Shown: positions 44,629 through 54,701, numbered from the stretch's first letter. The stretch is 64,000 nt of DNA from Marinobacter manganoxydans MnI7-9 (GCF_000235625.1 NZ_AGTR01000084.1:186001-250000), one strand, 5' to 3'. The notes: a model not told the origin generated them from the sequence alone. Numbers and translations are program-made.

Positions 44629-46014
44629 ATGCCCAGAGCACCGCAAGCTCGCCGAAAGATGTACGTCCTCGACACCAACGTCCTGATCCACGACCCGAAC
44701 GCCCTCCTCAACTTTGAAGAACACGATGTCATCATCCCGATGACGGTCCTCGAAGAACTCGACAGCCTCAAATCCGGCAAGCAAGCCGTGGCCGCTGACT
44801 GCCGTCAGGCCATCCGCAACATCGATAAGTTGCTGGGCGATGCCAGCCCGAAGGTGATCGAGAAAGGTGTTCCCATCGTGCGTGGCAAGAAGGCCGAACC
44901 CCTGGGCACTCTTTCGATCCTGATGAGCACCGGTGACAGTGGCAACAATTCGCTGCCAGAGCATCTGAACGACAACAAGATCATCAACACCCTGGCTGCT
45001 CTCCAGAACCGCCACAAGTCCCGGGACATTATCCTGGTGTCGAAAGACATTAACATGCGCCTCAAGGCAAGGGGCTTCGGCGTCGAAGCTCAGGACTACC
45101 ACAACGACCAGTTGCTCGATGACATTGATCTTCTGCCCAAGGGCTACCGGGAATTCCCCAACTCCTTCTGGGACACCATCGAGAAAGTGGAGACTGTTCA
45201 GCGGGAGGGTTCGACCGAACATATCCTCAAGCGGGAAGGCGAGCTGGCGAAGCTGAACATCAATGAATTCGTCATCGATCAAATGGGTTTCGTCGGCAAG
45301 GTGGTGGACCTCTCCGACGACCAGTTGATCATCAAGGACCTGCACCAACACGACCTGATGAACGAGGAAGTCTGGGGCCTGGTTCCCCGGGACATCTATC
45401 AGGCCATGGCGCTGAACCTGCTCCTGGACCCGGACATCCACCTGGTCAACCTCACCGGCTCCGCCGGCTCGGGCAAAACCATCCTGGCGCTGGCTGCGTG
45501 TATCGAGATGACCGTGGCCAGCAAGCTCTACAAGCGCATTATTGCCACCCGCTCCACCCAGGGCCTCGACGAGGACATCGGGTTCCTGCCCGGAACTGAA
45601 GCCGAGAAAATGGAGCCCTGGCTGGGCGCCATCGTCGACAACCTGGAAGCCCTCCACGAGGACGACGAGAACATGACCGCCAGCGTCGACTACATCCTCA
45701 GCAAGGTGCCCCTGCACTTCAAATCCATGAATTACATCCGGGGCCGCAGCTTCCAGCACAGCCTGATCATTATCGATGAATCACAGAACCTGACGCCCCA
45801 TCAGATCAAGACCATCATTACCCGGGCTGGCAACGGGTCAAAGGTGATCTGCCTCGGCAACCTTGCGCAGATCGATACGCCCTACCTGAGTGCCCTGAGT
45901 TCGGGCCTCACCTACATGACCGAACGATTCAAGCGCTTTCGACATGGCGCCCACATCCACCTGCAGGGTGTTCCCCGGTCGCTACTGGCAGAATTTGCCG
46001 AAGCCAATCTCTGA
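44629..46014 (+). CDS. PhoH-family ATPase with N-terminal PIN domain
   Basis: 461 residues. PIN-like domain first (KMYVLDTNVLIHDPNALLNF near residue 12, with acidic site residues), then the PhoH P-loop ATPase with GSAGSGKTILALAA near residue 280 and IIDESQNLTPHQIKTIITRAG near 380. PIN-PhoH (PhoH2) proteins are RNA helicases/RNases in other bacteria. Despite the name, no Pho box lies upstream here. Single unit or with the CBS gene; closed by a strong terminator. Confidence 0.92.
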   Translation: MPRAPQARRKMYVLDTNVLIHDPNALLNFEEHDVIIPMTVLEELDSLKSGKQAVAADCRQAIRNIDKLLGDASPKVIEKGVPIVRGKKAEPLGTLSILMSTGDSGNNSLPEHLNDNKIINTLAALQNRHKSRDIILVSKDINMRLKARGFGVEAQDYHNDQLLDDIDLLPKGYREFPNSFWDTIEKVETVQREGSTEHILKREGELAKLNINEFVIDQMGFVGKVVDLSDDQLIIKDLHQHDLMNEEVWGLVPRDIYQAMALNLLLDPDIHLVNLTGSAGSGKTILALAACIEMTVASKLYKRIIATRSTQGLDEDIGFLPGTEAEKMEPWLGAIVDNLEALHEDDENMTASVDYILSKVPLHFKSMNYIRGRSFQHSLIIIDESQNLTPHQIKTIITRAGNGSKVICLGNLAQIDTPYLSALSSGLTYMTERFKRFRHGAHIHLQGVPRSLLAEFAEANL

Positions 46015-46041
46015 CATTGGCGAGCATTTAAAGAACGAAAA

Positions 46042-46071
46042 AAAGGGGCAGAACCCGAGTTCTGCCCCTTT
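46042..46071. terminator. Bidirectional terminator between the PhoH and chemoreceptor genes
   Basis: Perfect 13-base stem (46042-46054 with 46059-46071) containing GGGGCAGAAC, 4-base loop, flanked by A on the left and T on the right. It serves two convergent genes. Confidence 0.92.
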
Positions 46072-46090
46072 CTCACTTAATCAGTAATGC

Positions 46091-47785
46091 CTACACCCGA
46101 TACCGACTGACCTGCTCTGACATCTCGGACGCCAGGTTCTTCAGCCGTTGAGTTGCATCTCCGGCCCGACGGGTTCCCTGCGCCGTCTGTTCGGTAATCG
46201 CGACGATCTCATGCACGTTCTGATTAATGGTCTCGGAAACGCTGGTCTGCTCTTCGGCTGCGCTGGCAATCTGTGTATTCATGTCCGTGATCGTTGCCAC
46301 AGCCTGACCAATGCGCTGCAGCGCATCGTTGACCTGCCGGGTTTCTTCCACGGTCGCTTCGCTGCGCTCACTGATGGAAGCAATTACCTTGACCGCATTC
46401 CCTGCCCCAGACTGAAGCCGCTCAATCATATCCTGGATTTCCTGGGTGCTCTGCTGGGTCCGGCGAGCCAGCGTTCGAACTTCGTCAGCCACCACGGCAA
46501 AACCCCGACCGGCCTCGCCGGCCCGTGCCGCTTCGATCGCAGCGTTGAGGGCCAACAGGTTGGTCTGATCAGCAATTTCGCGAATGACCTCCAGTACGCT
46601 ATCAATCCGGCGAGAGTCAGTGCCAAGCTGCTCGATAACCCGAGCGCCCTCTCCCACCTGCTCGGAGAGCCCGCCAATAACTTCGGTAGCCTGATGTACC
46701 AGGCCCTGGGCATCGCAAACCTGTCCATTGGCATGATCGGCGGCCGTGGAGGCTTCACTCGCGTTGCTCGCAACCTCCTGGGCAGCTGCGGTCATTTCGT
46801 TCATCGCCGTTGCCACCTGATCACTCTCGGATTTCTGTCGCTCGACGCCCTGCTCGGCTTCAGTCATGACCTGGTTCAAATCAGCCGTGGCCTCGTTCAG
46901 CGTGCGGGTAGACGACAGCACGCGTTCAACCAGTCCGTGCACCTGGTCGGCGAAACTGTTAAAGGCAGTCGCCAACTGTCCAAGCTCATCCTTGCCGGAA
47001 ACGTCAAGACGACGGGTCAGGTCGCCATCGCCGCTGGCGATGTCATTCATTGCCGACACGGCCGATTTCAGGGGCCGAATGATGCTGCGGACCACGATCA
47101 GGGCAAGCAGGACGATCAGCGCCAATGCGACAAGTGAGGTGCTGACTGAGCCTATCACGGCGTCCTCGAGTGAAGTCCCCACCTGGCTTTCCATCGCCGC
47201 TACCTGGGCCTCAAGGCCGTCAATCCAGAAGCCGGTGCCGATCATCACACCCCACTTGGGCAGCATTTCCGCATAGCCCAGCTTGGGCGCTACTTGTCCG
47301 GTTTCGCTGTTTTTCCAACCATAAGGCACATAACCGCCGCCATTGCGCGCCGCCTTTACCAGCTCACGAATCAGGAAGGTTCCGTTGGGATCCTGGAAGT
47401 CCCAGAGATTTTTGCCTTCCAGAGACTGGTTGACGCCGTGCATCACATTGACACCCCGGGTGTCATACGCAAAAAAATAACCGGTGCTTCCCGAATCGTT
47501 AAAACGAAGCTGTCGCAGGATCTCCCACGCTTTCTCGCGCACCTCCGGATCGTCTGCGGACCCAGGCTGATTATAGAGATGCTCGATGGAAGACTTTGCA
47601 ACGGCCAGATAATTCTGCAGTTCCTGGCGTTTACTCTCTTCCATATCGGAGGAGAAACCGGCAACGGCCTCTTCGCCAATAGCACTGGCCTGGTTAAGGT
47701 TGTAACTGGTCAGGAATGCCGTGAGCACAATCACCGGCACCAGGGCCAGCAACAGTACCCGTGTCTGGATGGTCAGGTTTTTCAT
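46091..47785 (-). CDS. Methyl-accepting chemotaxis protein with Cache sensor
   Basis: 564 residues. TM1 (about 8-27), a periplasmic single-Cache sensor (about 50-195; [37 protein letters not shown]), TM2 (about 208-230), HAMP (about 232-285) and a cytoplasmic signalling region with the highly conserved tip [20 protein letters not shown]. Family sCache_2 often senses small carboxylates. It lies downstream of dctD on the same strand, so it may respond to the TRAP substrate, but a shared transcript is unproven. Confidence 0.93.
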   Translation of the reverse strand: MKNLTIQTRVLLLALVPVIVLTAFLTSYNLNQASAIGEEAVAGFSSDMEESKRQELQNYLAVAKSSIEHLYNQPGSADDPEVREKAWEILRQLRFNDSGSTGYFFAYDTRGVNVMHGVNQSLEGKNLWDFQDPNGTFLIRELVKAARNGGGYVPYGWKNSETGQVAPKLGYAEMLPKWGVMIGTGFWIDGLEAQVAAMESQVGTSLEDAVIGSVSTSLVALALIVLLALIVVRSIIRPLKSAVSAMNDIASGDGDLTRRLDVSGKDELGQLATAFNSFADQVHGLVERVLSSTRTLNEATADLNQVMTEAEQGVERQKSESDQVATAMNEMTAAAQEVASNASEASTAADHANGQVCDAQGLVHQATEVIGGLSEQVGEGARVIEQLGTDSRRIDSVLEVIREIADQTNLLALNAAIEAARAGEAGRGFAVVADEVRTLARRTQQSTQEIQDMIERLQSGAGNAVKVIASISERSEATVEETRQVNDALQRIGQAVATITDMNTQIASAAEEQTSVSETINQNVHEIVAITEQTAQGTRRAGDATQRLKNLASEMSEQVSRYRV

Positions 47786-47939
47786 GACTGGTAGTCTTTT
47801 TGGTTAAGTGATCAATTCGCCGGGCGATCCGGCATGGAAAAAGTCGCAAAGACTACGCAAAAACCGGGGGCAATATCATTGATGATACTGCGTAGTTTGT
47901 TTCCAGCCTGTAACCATGCCGGTAAATTTTTGTTGCTCA

Positions 47940-49292
47940 TCAATCCTTGAACTGGGCTTTGTCCAACCCATGCTTGCGCATCTTGTCGTACAGGGTTTTC
48001 CGGGCAATACCGAGCTGGACCATGGTGTCCTTGATGCTGCCATGACTGGCATTCAGGGCGCTGATAATGGCAGAACGCTCGAAACCGTCCATCATTTCGG
48101 CGAGCGTCTGTCGACCCGCCACATTGGCCGTATCCGCAGGTTCGTTCTCATCCAGCGCTGCCGGCCCCAGCAGGACATAACGTTCAGCCAGGTTCCGAAG
48201 TTCGCGAACGTTGCCGGGCCATGAATGTTGCATCAGCCGGGCTGCCTGACCAGCATCAAGCGGTATGCTCTCCCGATCGTAACGGGCCGCGGCAATCAGC
48301 ACGAAATGATGGAACAGCAGCGGGATGTCCTCTTTCCGCTCTCTCAACGGCGGGATGTCAACTTTGACCACATTCAGCCGGTAATAGAGATCAGGCCGGA
48401 ATTCGCCGTCGTCACTGAGTTTTTTCAAATCTGCCTTGGTGGCGGCAATGATCCGGACATCCACCTCCTGAACCTGATTGCTGCCCAGACGCTCGACCCG
48501 TTGTTCTTCCAGCACCCGCAGGAGTTTCACCTGCAAGGGCACGGGCATACTCTCAACCTCATCCAGGAACAGGGTGCCCTTGTGGGCGTGCTCGATCTTG
48601 CCGATACGGCGCTTTTCAGCCCCGGTGAACGCCCCGGCCTCATGGCCAAACAACTCGCTTTCAATCAGGTTCTCGGGCACCGCGCCGCAGTTGATTGCTA
48701 CAAAGTTGTGGGCACTGCGTCCACTGTTCTCATGAATGTATCGGGCCAGCGCATCCTTCCCGGACCCTGTTTCCCCGTGCAGAAGAATATTGGCCGAGAT
48801 GTCGAGGATGGGATCAATGGTCGCCATGACCTTTTGCATCAACGGCGAATCCCCCAACATCCGTGGACCGGGTCTGGCCAGGTGCCGCAGCTGTGCTTTC
48901 AGTCTCCGGTTCTCGAGGGCGAGATGCCGTTTTTCCAGGGCATGGCGGAGCAGCTCTATCAGTTCATCATGATCAAACGGCTTCTCGATAAAATCATAAG
49001 CGCCCTGCTGCATGGCTGTTACCGCCGTGCTTATGTCGCCCTGCCCGGTAAGAATGATCACGGGAATGGTGTCATCGATAGCTCGAAGCCGGTCCAGCAT
49101 CTCCAGGCCGTTCATCTCCGGCATGTTGTAGTCGCAGAGAACCACGCCGTCGTAGTCGGCGTTGATATGCCCCAGCGCCGATGGCGCATCTTCGAAGCAG
49201 CTGACCGGCAACTCCTCCAGGGTCAGTGTCTGGGCAATGGCCTGGCGGATGTGTGGATCGTCGTCCACAAAGATTACCGAGGGTTCTGTCAT
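47940..49292 (-). CDS. Sigma-54-dependent response regulator, DctD-like
   Basis: 450 residues. Receiver domain (Asp54 in VVLCDYNMPEMNG), AAA+ sigma-54 activation domain with Walker A GETGSGKD near residue 173 and the sigma-54 contact loop GAFTGAEKRR near 215, and a C-terminal Fis-type helix-turn-helix (SIKDTMVQLGIARKTLYDKM). Its ATG overlaps the TGA of the sensor kinase gene by 4 bases. Likely switches on the adjacent TAXI/TRAP operon, which has a sigma-54-type promoter. Confidence 0.93.
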   Translation of the reverse strand: MTEPSVIFVDDDPHIRQAIAQTLTLEELPVSCFEDAPSALGHINADYDGVVLCDYNMPEMNGLEMLDRLRAIDDTIPVIILTGQGDISTAVTAMQQGAYDFIEKPFDHDELIELLRHALEKRHLALENRRLKAQLRHLARPGPRMLGDSPLMQKVMATIDPILDISANILLHGETGSGKDALARYIHENSGRSAHNFVAINCGAVPENLIESELFGHEAGAFTGAEKRRIGKIEHAHKGTLFLDEVESMPVPLQVKLLRVLEEQRVERLGSNQVQEVDVRIIAATKADLKKLSDDGEFRPDLYYRLNVVKVDIPPLRERKEDIPLLFHHFVLIAAARYDRESIPLDAGQAARLMQHSWPGNVRELRNLAERYVLLGPAALDENEPADTANVAGRQTLAEMMDGFERSAIISALNASHGSIKDTMVQLGIARKTLYDKMRKHGLDKAQFKD

Positions 49293-51103
49293 TCCATGGC
49301 CTCCCGCTTCTTGAGGGTTACGACGAATTCTGCGCCCGGCCCATCCCGGCGGTTACGACCGGTCAGGCTGCCACCCAGTGCATCCACAATCTGGCGAGAT
49401 ATGGAAAGTCCAAGACCCAGTCCCTGCTTGACCGATTTGGTGGTAAAAAAGGGCTCGAAAATCTGTTCGGTGTCGCCCTGCAATCCGGGCCCGTTATCGC
49501 GCACCAGGCATTTCCAGTGCTGCTCGGTTTCTTCTATATCAATCCGGATTTCCGGCCGTGCACCGCCCTCTACCGCCTGAACCGCATTCGCCATCAGGTT
49601 AACCATAACCTGCTCTATCCGTATCAGGTCACCGTGGCACATCACCGGCGAGTCCGGACGGTGCCACTGGATATCGATTTCCGAACTCGATTGCTGGGCA
49701 ACGATAATCTTCAGGGATGCGTCAATCGGTTGCCGGAGATCCACCACCGCTGGCGGGCCTTCGGATTTGCGCGCAAAAACCTTGAACTGCCGGGTCAGCT
49801 CCGCCATCTTGTCACACAGCAGGATGATTTCTGACAGGTTAGCATCCACCATCTCCCCGGCACCTTTCTCAAGGAAGCGGCGGCTGTTTCGAGCATAGGT
49901 CTGAATGGCCGTCAGAGGCTGGTTCATTTCATGGTTGAGGCCCGCGGACATCTGGCCCAGCACCGCCAGTTTTGCAGCCTGGATCAGCTCCTGCTGTGTT
50001 TCCCGCAGCTCGGTTTGGGTGCGTTCTCGCTCCCGGATCTCCTCCACCAGTTTGCGATTGGAGTTCTCCAGGTCTGCGGTTCGCTCGGCCACGCTTCGCT
50101 CCAGCTGCTCGCCCCGAAGAGCCAGTTCAGCCTCGCGCCGGTAGCGCTCGCGCAGGTACAGCCAGGTCAACAGGCCGCCAAAGAACAGCGCTGCGCCACC
50201 GACCGCAAAACCCAACCGGGTCCAGACGACCGAGCGAGTGCTCACCATGACTTGAAGCGTCCAGTCCATCCTTGGCAGAGGCGTGCTTACGCTTAGATAT
50301 TCCCGGGGTTTGCCACTGTCCTGGATGCGGACCGTTGCTGACTGCTCCAGAAGCCCCCATGGGGTTCCCAACGTTTTCAGTGCCATTGGCGTCAAATCAC
50401 GGTCTGGATAACGCCGGCGGGAATACTCGTCGGGCACGGCATCGGCCATCCCCGAGAAATTGCGGTAGAGCCAGTCCTGCCTGCTCGCGAGAAAACTGAT
50501 GCCATTATGATCAAGCACGACCATCTCCGCCTCTCGCAAGCCGGTAGGGCGATCCCATTGGGATTCCAGTTCATGAACCAGAACCTTCACGGCGACCACC
50601 CCGATAATCTCGCCGCCCTCGTCCCGAACCGGATGCGAGAAATACAGACCCCGCACGCCAGACATCAGGCCGAGGGCGAAATAGATCGCCGAATCGCCCG
50701 ATTCCATCGCCTCATAGAAATACGGCCGGAAATTGAAATTCCGCCCGACAAAACTGTCTGGCTGCAGGTAGTTGTTGGCTGCGATCGTCAGGCCGCGAGT
50801 ATCCATCAGGTAGACATCCGAACTGCCTACGATAGTGGCCATGCGCTGCATCTGTTCATTGGCCGCGAGAATAGCAGAGGGATTGTCAGGCGCCTCCAGC
50901 GCCCGCTGCAATAACGGATGCTCTGCCATCAGCTCGGGCACCGGGAGATATCGGTTCAGTTCGTTGGCCACCAACTGGCGATATCGGAAGGACTCCTCCA
51001 GGCTCTCCTGCTCCACCTGCCGGTATCCAACCCAGCCACCGAGCAGCCAGGCGGTCACCAGGGTCGCCACGAAAAGGAGAAAAACGCCAATACGGTAAGG
51101 CAT
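49289..51103 (-). CDS. Sensor histidine kinase, DctB-like
   Basis: 604 residues. TM1 (about 6-26), large periplasmic double-Cache sensor (about 35-285; VYLMDTRGLTIAANN, FYEAMESGDSAIYFALG, LYFSHPV), TM2 (about 292-312), a coiled-coil linker, HisKA with GLNHEMNQPLTAI near residue 390, and HATPase_c with DNGPGLQG. This is the C4-dicarboxylate-type sensor layout. Pairs with the overlapping DctD-like regulator. The ligand is probably the TAXI-system substrate. Confidence 0.92.
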   Translation of the reverse strand: MPYRIGVFLLFVATLVTAWLLGGWVGYRQVEQESLEESFRYRQLVANELNRYLPVPELMAEHPLLQRALEAPDNPSAILAANEQMQRMATIVGSSDVYLMDTRGLTIAANNYLQPDSFVGRNFNFRPYFYEAMESGDSAIYFALGLMSGVRGLYFSHPVRDEGGEIIGVVAVKVLVHELESQWDRPTGLREAEMVVLDHNGISFLASRQDWLYRNFSGMADAVPDEYSRRRYPDRDLTPMALKTLGTPWGLLEQSATVRIQDSGKPREYLSVSTPLPRMDWTLQVMVSTRSVVWTRLGFAVGGAALFFGGLLTWLYLRERYRREAELALRGEQLERSVAERTADLENSNRKLVEEIRERERTQTELRETQQELIQAAKLAVLGQMSAGLNHEMNQPLTAIQTYARNSRRFLEKGAGEMVDANLSEIILLCDKMAELTRQFKVFARKSEGPPAVVDLRQPIDASLKIIVAQQSSSEIDIQWHRPDSPVMCHGDLIRIEQVMVNLMANAVQAVEGGARPEIRIDIEETEQHWKCLVRDNGPGLQGDTEQIFEPFFTTKSVKQGLGLGLSISRQIVDALGGSLTGRNRRDGPGAEFVVTLKKREAME

Positions 51104-51160
51104 AGGGTCCGGTTCCCGAAAAACCGCGGAAAGCCGCTAGAGTATAGCCAGGCCGGGTGC

Positions 51161-51198
51161 AGAACAACCGTGCGATGCTTCCACGGCACGGTTGTTCT
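51161..51198. repeat. 13-bp perfect inverted repeat between TRAP permease and DctB genes
   Basis: AGAACAACCGTGC (51161-51173) pairs with GCACGGTTGTTCT (51186-51198), loop of 12 bases. It lies 22 bases past the permease stop and 58 bases before the DctB start, all on the minus strand. It could be a terminator (no T tract) or an operator. Confidence 0.75.
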
Positions 51199-51219
51199 GA
51201 CGCAGCCAGCAAGCCCCCG

Positions 51220-53409
51220 TTACAGGGCGCCAGCTGTGGCAAGGCGAGTTTTACGCTGCTTCTGGATGACGAACGCCAGGACCGCCAGGGCAATACCGGT
51301 GAGATCCGTCCAGAGCCCTCCCTCGATCATCAGCAACGCGGCCGCAATCAGCAGGAGTCGCGTTATCCAGGACGCGGAAATGCTCGCAAACCAACCGAGC
51401 ACGCCGCCAGAAAGCATGTAAACGCCAAAGGTTGCGGTTACCAGTGCCCTCGCGATCTCGAACCAGCCGGCTTCCATCAACAACGCGCCGTTGTAGAAGA
51501 ACATGAAAGGCACGATGAATGCTGCGATGCCAATCCGGAACGAGGCCACGGAGGTTTCCATGGCATTGGCGCCCGATATGCCTGCAGCGGCATAGGAGGC
51601 CAGCGCAACCGGCGGTGTGATCGCGGAGACTACAGCGAAGTAGAACACGAAGAAGTGCGCCGTCAGCGGTTCAATACCCAACTGGACAAGGCCGGGCGCG
51701 ACCACCGAGGCAGCTACCGCATAGGCCGCCGTGGTCGGCATCCCCATACCCAGTAGAATGGAAATGAACATGGCGAAGATCAGTGCCAGCAACTGGCTCG
51801 TGGCCGCAACGTCCAGCAACAGCACAGAGAAGCGCGCGCCCACTCCCGTCAGCGAAATCACGCCCACGATTACCCCGGCCGCTGCGCACACCACGATAAT
51901 CTGGATCGCCATATAGGAAGCAATTTCCAGTGCCTGAAGGATATGCCGCAGACCCATCTTGTTGGGCGACAGCCAGCTCACGACCGCGGCAGAAACGGTC
52001 GCCAGGGTGCCGGCCCGGATCACCGAATAGCCCATGAACAAGGCAACAATCAGAATTATGATCGGCACGAACAGATAGCACTGCTTCATCATGGTTCTGA
52101 GCTTTGGCAGCTCGTCTTCACGCATGCCGCGCATGCCGGTCTTGGCGGCTTCAAAATCCACCATGAAGTAAACCGAGGCAAAATACAGGATCGCCGGAAT
52201 GATCGCCGCAATGGCAATCTCGGTGTAGGGAATGCCGGTAATCTCCGCCATGATAAAGGCGCCGGCGCCCATGATCGGTGGCATGATCTGTCCACCGGTA
52301 GACGCGGCCGCCTCGACAGCGCCTGCGGATTGCTTGCTGTAGCCCACCTTCTTCATCAATGGAATCGTCAGGGAGCCGGTGGATACCACGTTGCCGGCAC
52401 TGGTGCCGTTGATCATACCCATCAGGCCCGATGCAAAGATCGATACCTTGGCCGGGCCACCCCGGGAACGGCCGGCCGCCGCAAAGGCAAAGTTCACGAA
52501 GTAGTCACCCACCTTCGAGGACTGCAGGAAGGCGGCAAAAATGATGAACAGAATAATGTATGTCGAAGACACCGCCGTGGTCGGCCCAAGGATTCCGGCA
52601 TCGGTATACACCTGACTGAAGAAACGCTGAACCGAAAGCCCCGGGTAACCGAGGAAACCTGGCAGGTAGGGTCCTGCGAAAACATAGGCCAGAAACACCA
52701 GACCGATGATCACCAGTGCCATCCCCGCCACGCGCCGGGTAAGTTCCATGATCAGGGCCGTGCCGGCAATGGCTGCAAACGAGATACCCACCGGCGCAAA
52801 GGAGGTGCCGGTCGACATCCGCATGGACGTGTTATAAACCACCAGGAAATAGGCGGCCACGGCCAGCGAGCAGACGATCAACACCAGGTCGGGCACACTG
52901 AATACCGATCGCTCGCGCTGATGAAACCAGCTCATGACAATGCCAACACCGGTCGCCGCCAGCAGCGGCCAGCCAAAGTGCCACACCTCCAGTTCGACCG
53001 GAATCCGCATGGCGCCGTTCTGAACCATCTGCCAGAACGAAAATGTCTGATACAACACATAGAGAGCCGGCAGCATGGCACCGGCACTGATCCAGGTTGT
53101 CCACCGGTGGCGTGCGCCGCCCTCTTCCGATGACACAAACCGGGCGCCGGCAAACAGAACGAAACCCAGCACCAGGGCACCGGCAATGTGCACAATCCGG
53201 AACGACCAGGTTTCCAGGGGCGCTATGTTCAGGGAATACAGGTGAAAGGTTGAATAGGCTATCGCCAGCAGCGCGACGAATTTCAGCAGGCCGCCTTCGA
53301 AAAGCCGGCGGTTGGCTTCGACCGGTTCCTCGTCCACGTTGTGCGCGAGTACATGGTCTTCGCCCACTTCAATGTCCGGAAGGTCTTTGGAATCTTGTTC
53401 GGTAGTCAT
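51220..53409 (-). CDS. TRAP transporter fused permease (DctQM type, TAXI family)
   Basis: 729 residues from ATG 53409 (MTTEQDSKD). A cytoplasmic N-terminal tail, a four-helix small-subunit part (about 35-175), then the large DctM-like permease (about 210-700) with FASGLMGMINGTSAGNVVSTG, AASTGGQIMPPIMGAGAF and GMGMPTTAAYAVAASVVAPG, typical of fused TRAP permeases. Na+-driven uptake across the inner membrane with the TAXI binding protein encoded 90 bases upstream. Substrate unknown. Confidence 0.93.
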   Translation of the reverse strand: MTTEQDSKDLPDIEVGEDHVLAHNVDEEPVEANRRLFEGGLLKFVALLAIAYSTFHLYSLNIAPLETWSFRIVHIAGALVLGFVLFAGARFVSSEEGGARHRWTTWISAGAMLPALYVLYQTFSFWQMVQNGAMRIPVELEVWHFGWPLLAATGVGIVMSWFHQRERSVFSVPDLVLIVCSLAVAAYFLVVYNTSMRMSTGTSFAPVGISFAAIAGTALIMELTRRVAGMALVIIGLVFLAYVFAGPYLPGFLGYPGLSVQRFFSQVYTDAGILGPTTAVSSTYIILFIIFAAFLQSSKVGDYFVNFAFAAAGRSRGGPAKVSIFASGLMGMINGTSAGNVVSTGSLTIPLMKKVGYSKQSAGAVEAAASTGGQIMPPIMGAGAFIMAEITGIPYTEIAIAAIIPAILYFASVYFMVDFEAAKTGMRGMREDELPKLRTMMKQCYLFVPIIILIVALFMGYSVIRAGTLATVSAAVVSWLSPNKMGLRHILQALEIASYMAIQIIVVCAAAGVIVGVISLTGVGARFSVLLLDVAATSQLLALIFAMFISILLGMGMPTTAAYAVAASVVAPGLVQLGIEPLTAHFFVFYFAVVSAITPPVALASYAAAGISGANAMETSVASFRIGIAAFIVPFMFFYNGALLMEAGWFEIARALVTATFGVYMLSGGVLGWFASISASWITRLLLIAAALLMIEGGLWTDLTGIALAVLAFVIQKQRKTRLATAGAL

Positions 53410-53499
53410 GACACACCCTGCTTGCAGGCAAATCGGAGCCAGAACTCGGCTGGCCATACATTGCAGGAGGCTGCAGGGCAGCCTCCTGCTCGAGCACTG

Positions 53500-54477
53500 T
53501 TACTTGATCTGGCTGTCTTCGATCGGGTAACCATTCTCGTTGAACCAACGCGCAGCGCCCGGGTGCCAGGGCAGGACGTTGTTCTTTGTGTAGTTCTCGG
53601 GTACCGAGTTACGGGCCGCCTTGTGAATGGAGACCATCTTGTCGTTGTTCTCCATGGTCAGCTTGGTGATTTCATACACGAAGCTTTCAGATACATCACA
53701 GTTGACCATCGCGAAGTTCCACATGGATACCACGCGGGAAGGCGCATCCAGGGACTGGTAGGTGGACGCCGGAATGATGAACTCGGACACCGGGAAGTTG
53801 CTGATAATGGTCTCGGCCTCGGCATCGTTCATACCGATGATGTTCACGTCGGTTTGCACTTCCAGCTGGCTGACCGCAGGAATGGGAATACCGGCGGCGA
53901 AGGCAACCACATCAATCAGTCCATCCTGAAGCTGACCGCCCAGATCAGACCAGCTGCCGTTGCGGCGTTCGAAGTTCACACCCAGGGTCTCCATCATGCG
54001 CGGAAAGTAGGTGTCCGAGGTGGAGCCCGCCGGACCAAAACCGATCGTGGCGCCATCAGGGATATCGGCGATGGAAGTAATGCCAGAGCTGGATAGCGCG
54101 GTCACCGAGAACGGTGTTTCGTACATCGGGAACATGGCGCAGACGTTGTCCATCTTCATGCCCGGCGCAAGCGGGCTGTTACCGTCCATGGATTCCCGAG
54201 CCGGGCCCATGGTGGTCAGGCCAAACTTCAGGTCGCCGGTGTGCACCAGCGCCATATTCTGAACCGGTCCGCCGGTGATCTCGGCACCACCGGAAACGCC
54301 CAGGTTTTCAGCCACAAAGTTCGCCCAACCGGAACCGTAGGCAAAATAGGTTCCACCCTGACTGGCGGTACCAACGGTGAAGTTGCTTGGCCAGTCCGAA
54401 CGATCCTGGGCTGTTGCGGGGGTTGCGACTGCGAAGGTGGAGGCAAAGGCCACCGCCATTACGGCTTGGGTTTTCAT
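53500..54477 (-). CDS. TAXI family TRAP transporter solute-binding protein
   Basis: 325 residues. Signal peptide about 1-23 (cut after ATA). The mature protein shows the TAXI pattern VGTASQGGTYFAYGSGWANF near residue 35, TGGPVQNMALVHTGDLKFG near 68, GFGPAGSTSDTYF near 148, and the C-terminal WHPGAARWFNENG. Binds substrate in the periplasm for the fused permease. First gene of the operon, behind a candidate sigma-54 promoter. Confidence 0.94.
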   Translation of the reverse strand: MKTQAVMAVAFASTFAVATPATAQDRSDWPSNFTVGTASQGGTYFAYGSGWANFVAENLGVSGGAEITGGPVQNMALVHTGDLKFGLTTMGPARESMDGNSPLAPGMKMDNVCAMFPMYETPFSVTALSSSGITSIADIPDGATIGFGPAGSTSDTYFPRMMETLGVNFERRNGSWSDLGGQLQDGLIDVVAFAAGIPIPAVSQLEVQTDVNIIGMNDAEAETIISNFPVSEFIIPASTYQSLDAPSRVVSMWNFAMVNCDVSESFVYEITKLTMENNDKMVSIHKAARNSVPENYTKNNVLPWHPGAARWFNENGYPIEDSQIK

Positions 54478-54551
54478 AAGGAATGCTCCCGATTCATTTT
54501 GTTTGTTGGGTGCTCAACGAAGCTCTAACAGCTCCGGTGGGTAACCCAATC

Positions 54552-54567
54552 AGCAAGGAGCAGACCA
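54552..54567 (-). promoter_or_regulatory. Candidate sigma-54 promoter of the TAXI/TRAP operon
   Basis: Minus-strand TGGTCTGCTCCTTGCT has GG and GC separated by exactly 10 bases and matches the TGG...TTGC ends of the sigma-54 -24/-12 consensus. The -12 is about 75 bases before the TAXI gene start. The neighbouring DctBD pair is a sigma-54 activator system, which makes the match meaningful. Confidence 0.65.
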
Positions 54568-54630
54568 GATCTCGATTAATTCGGAAAAACAGGGCCTTAC
54601 TAGAATCAGAGCAAGGTCAGGCGCTGGAAA

Positions 54631-54650
54631 ATGGGTGGAAATCCACCCAT
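54631..54650. promoter_or_regulatory. Palindrome, candidate DctD enhancer site (or yjbQ terminator stem)
   Basis: ATGGGTGG and CCACCCAT flank AAAT. Its centre is about 100 bases upstream of the predicted sigma-54 start, the usual place for an activator site. A degenerate second copy (ATGGGTGAATCCC) begins at 54663. It is also 52 bases after the yjbQ stop, so a terminator stem is the alternative. Confidence 0.55.
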
Positions 54651-54701
54651 CGGAAAGAGCAGATGGGTGAATCCCGACACGTAGGGCGTTTCGGGTTCTG
54701 G

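Noticed and set aside
44629-46014. PhoH gene as a member of the Pho regulon proposed here
   Set aside because: No 11-base-period TGTCA repeats were seen upstream of it or of the CBS gene.
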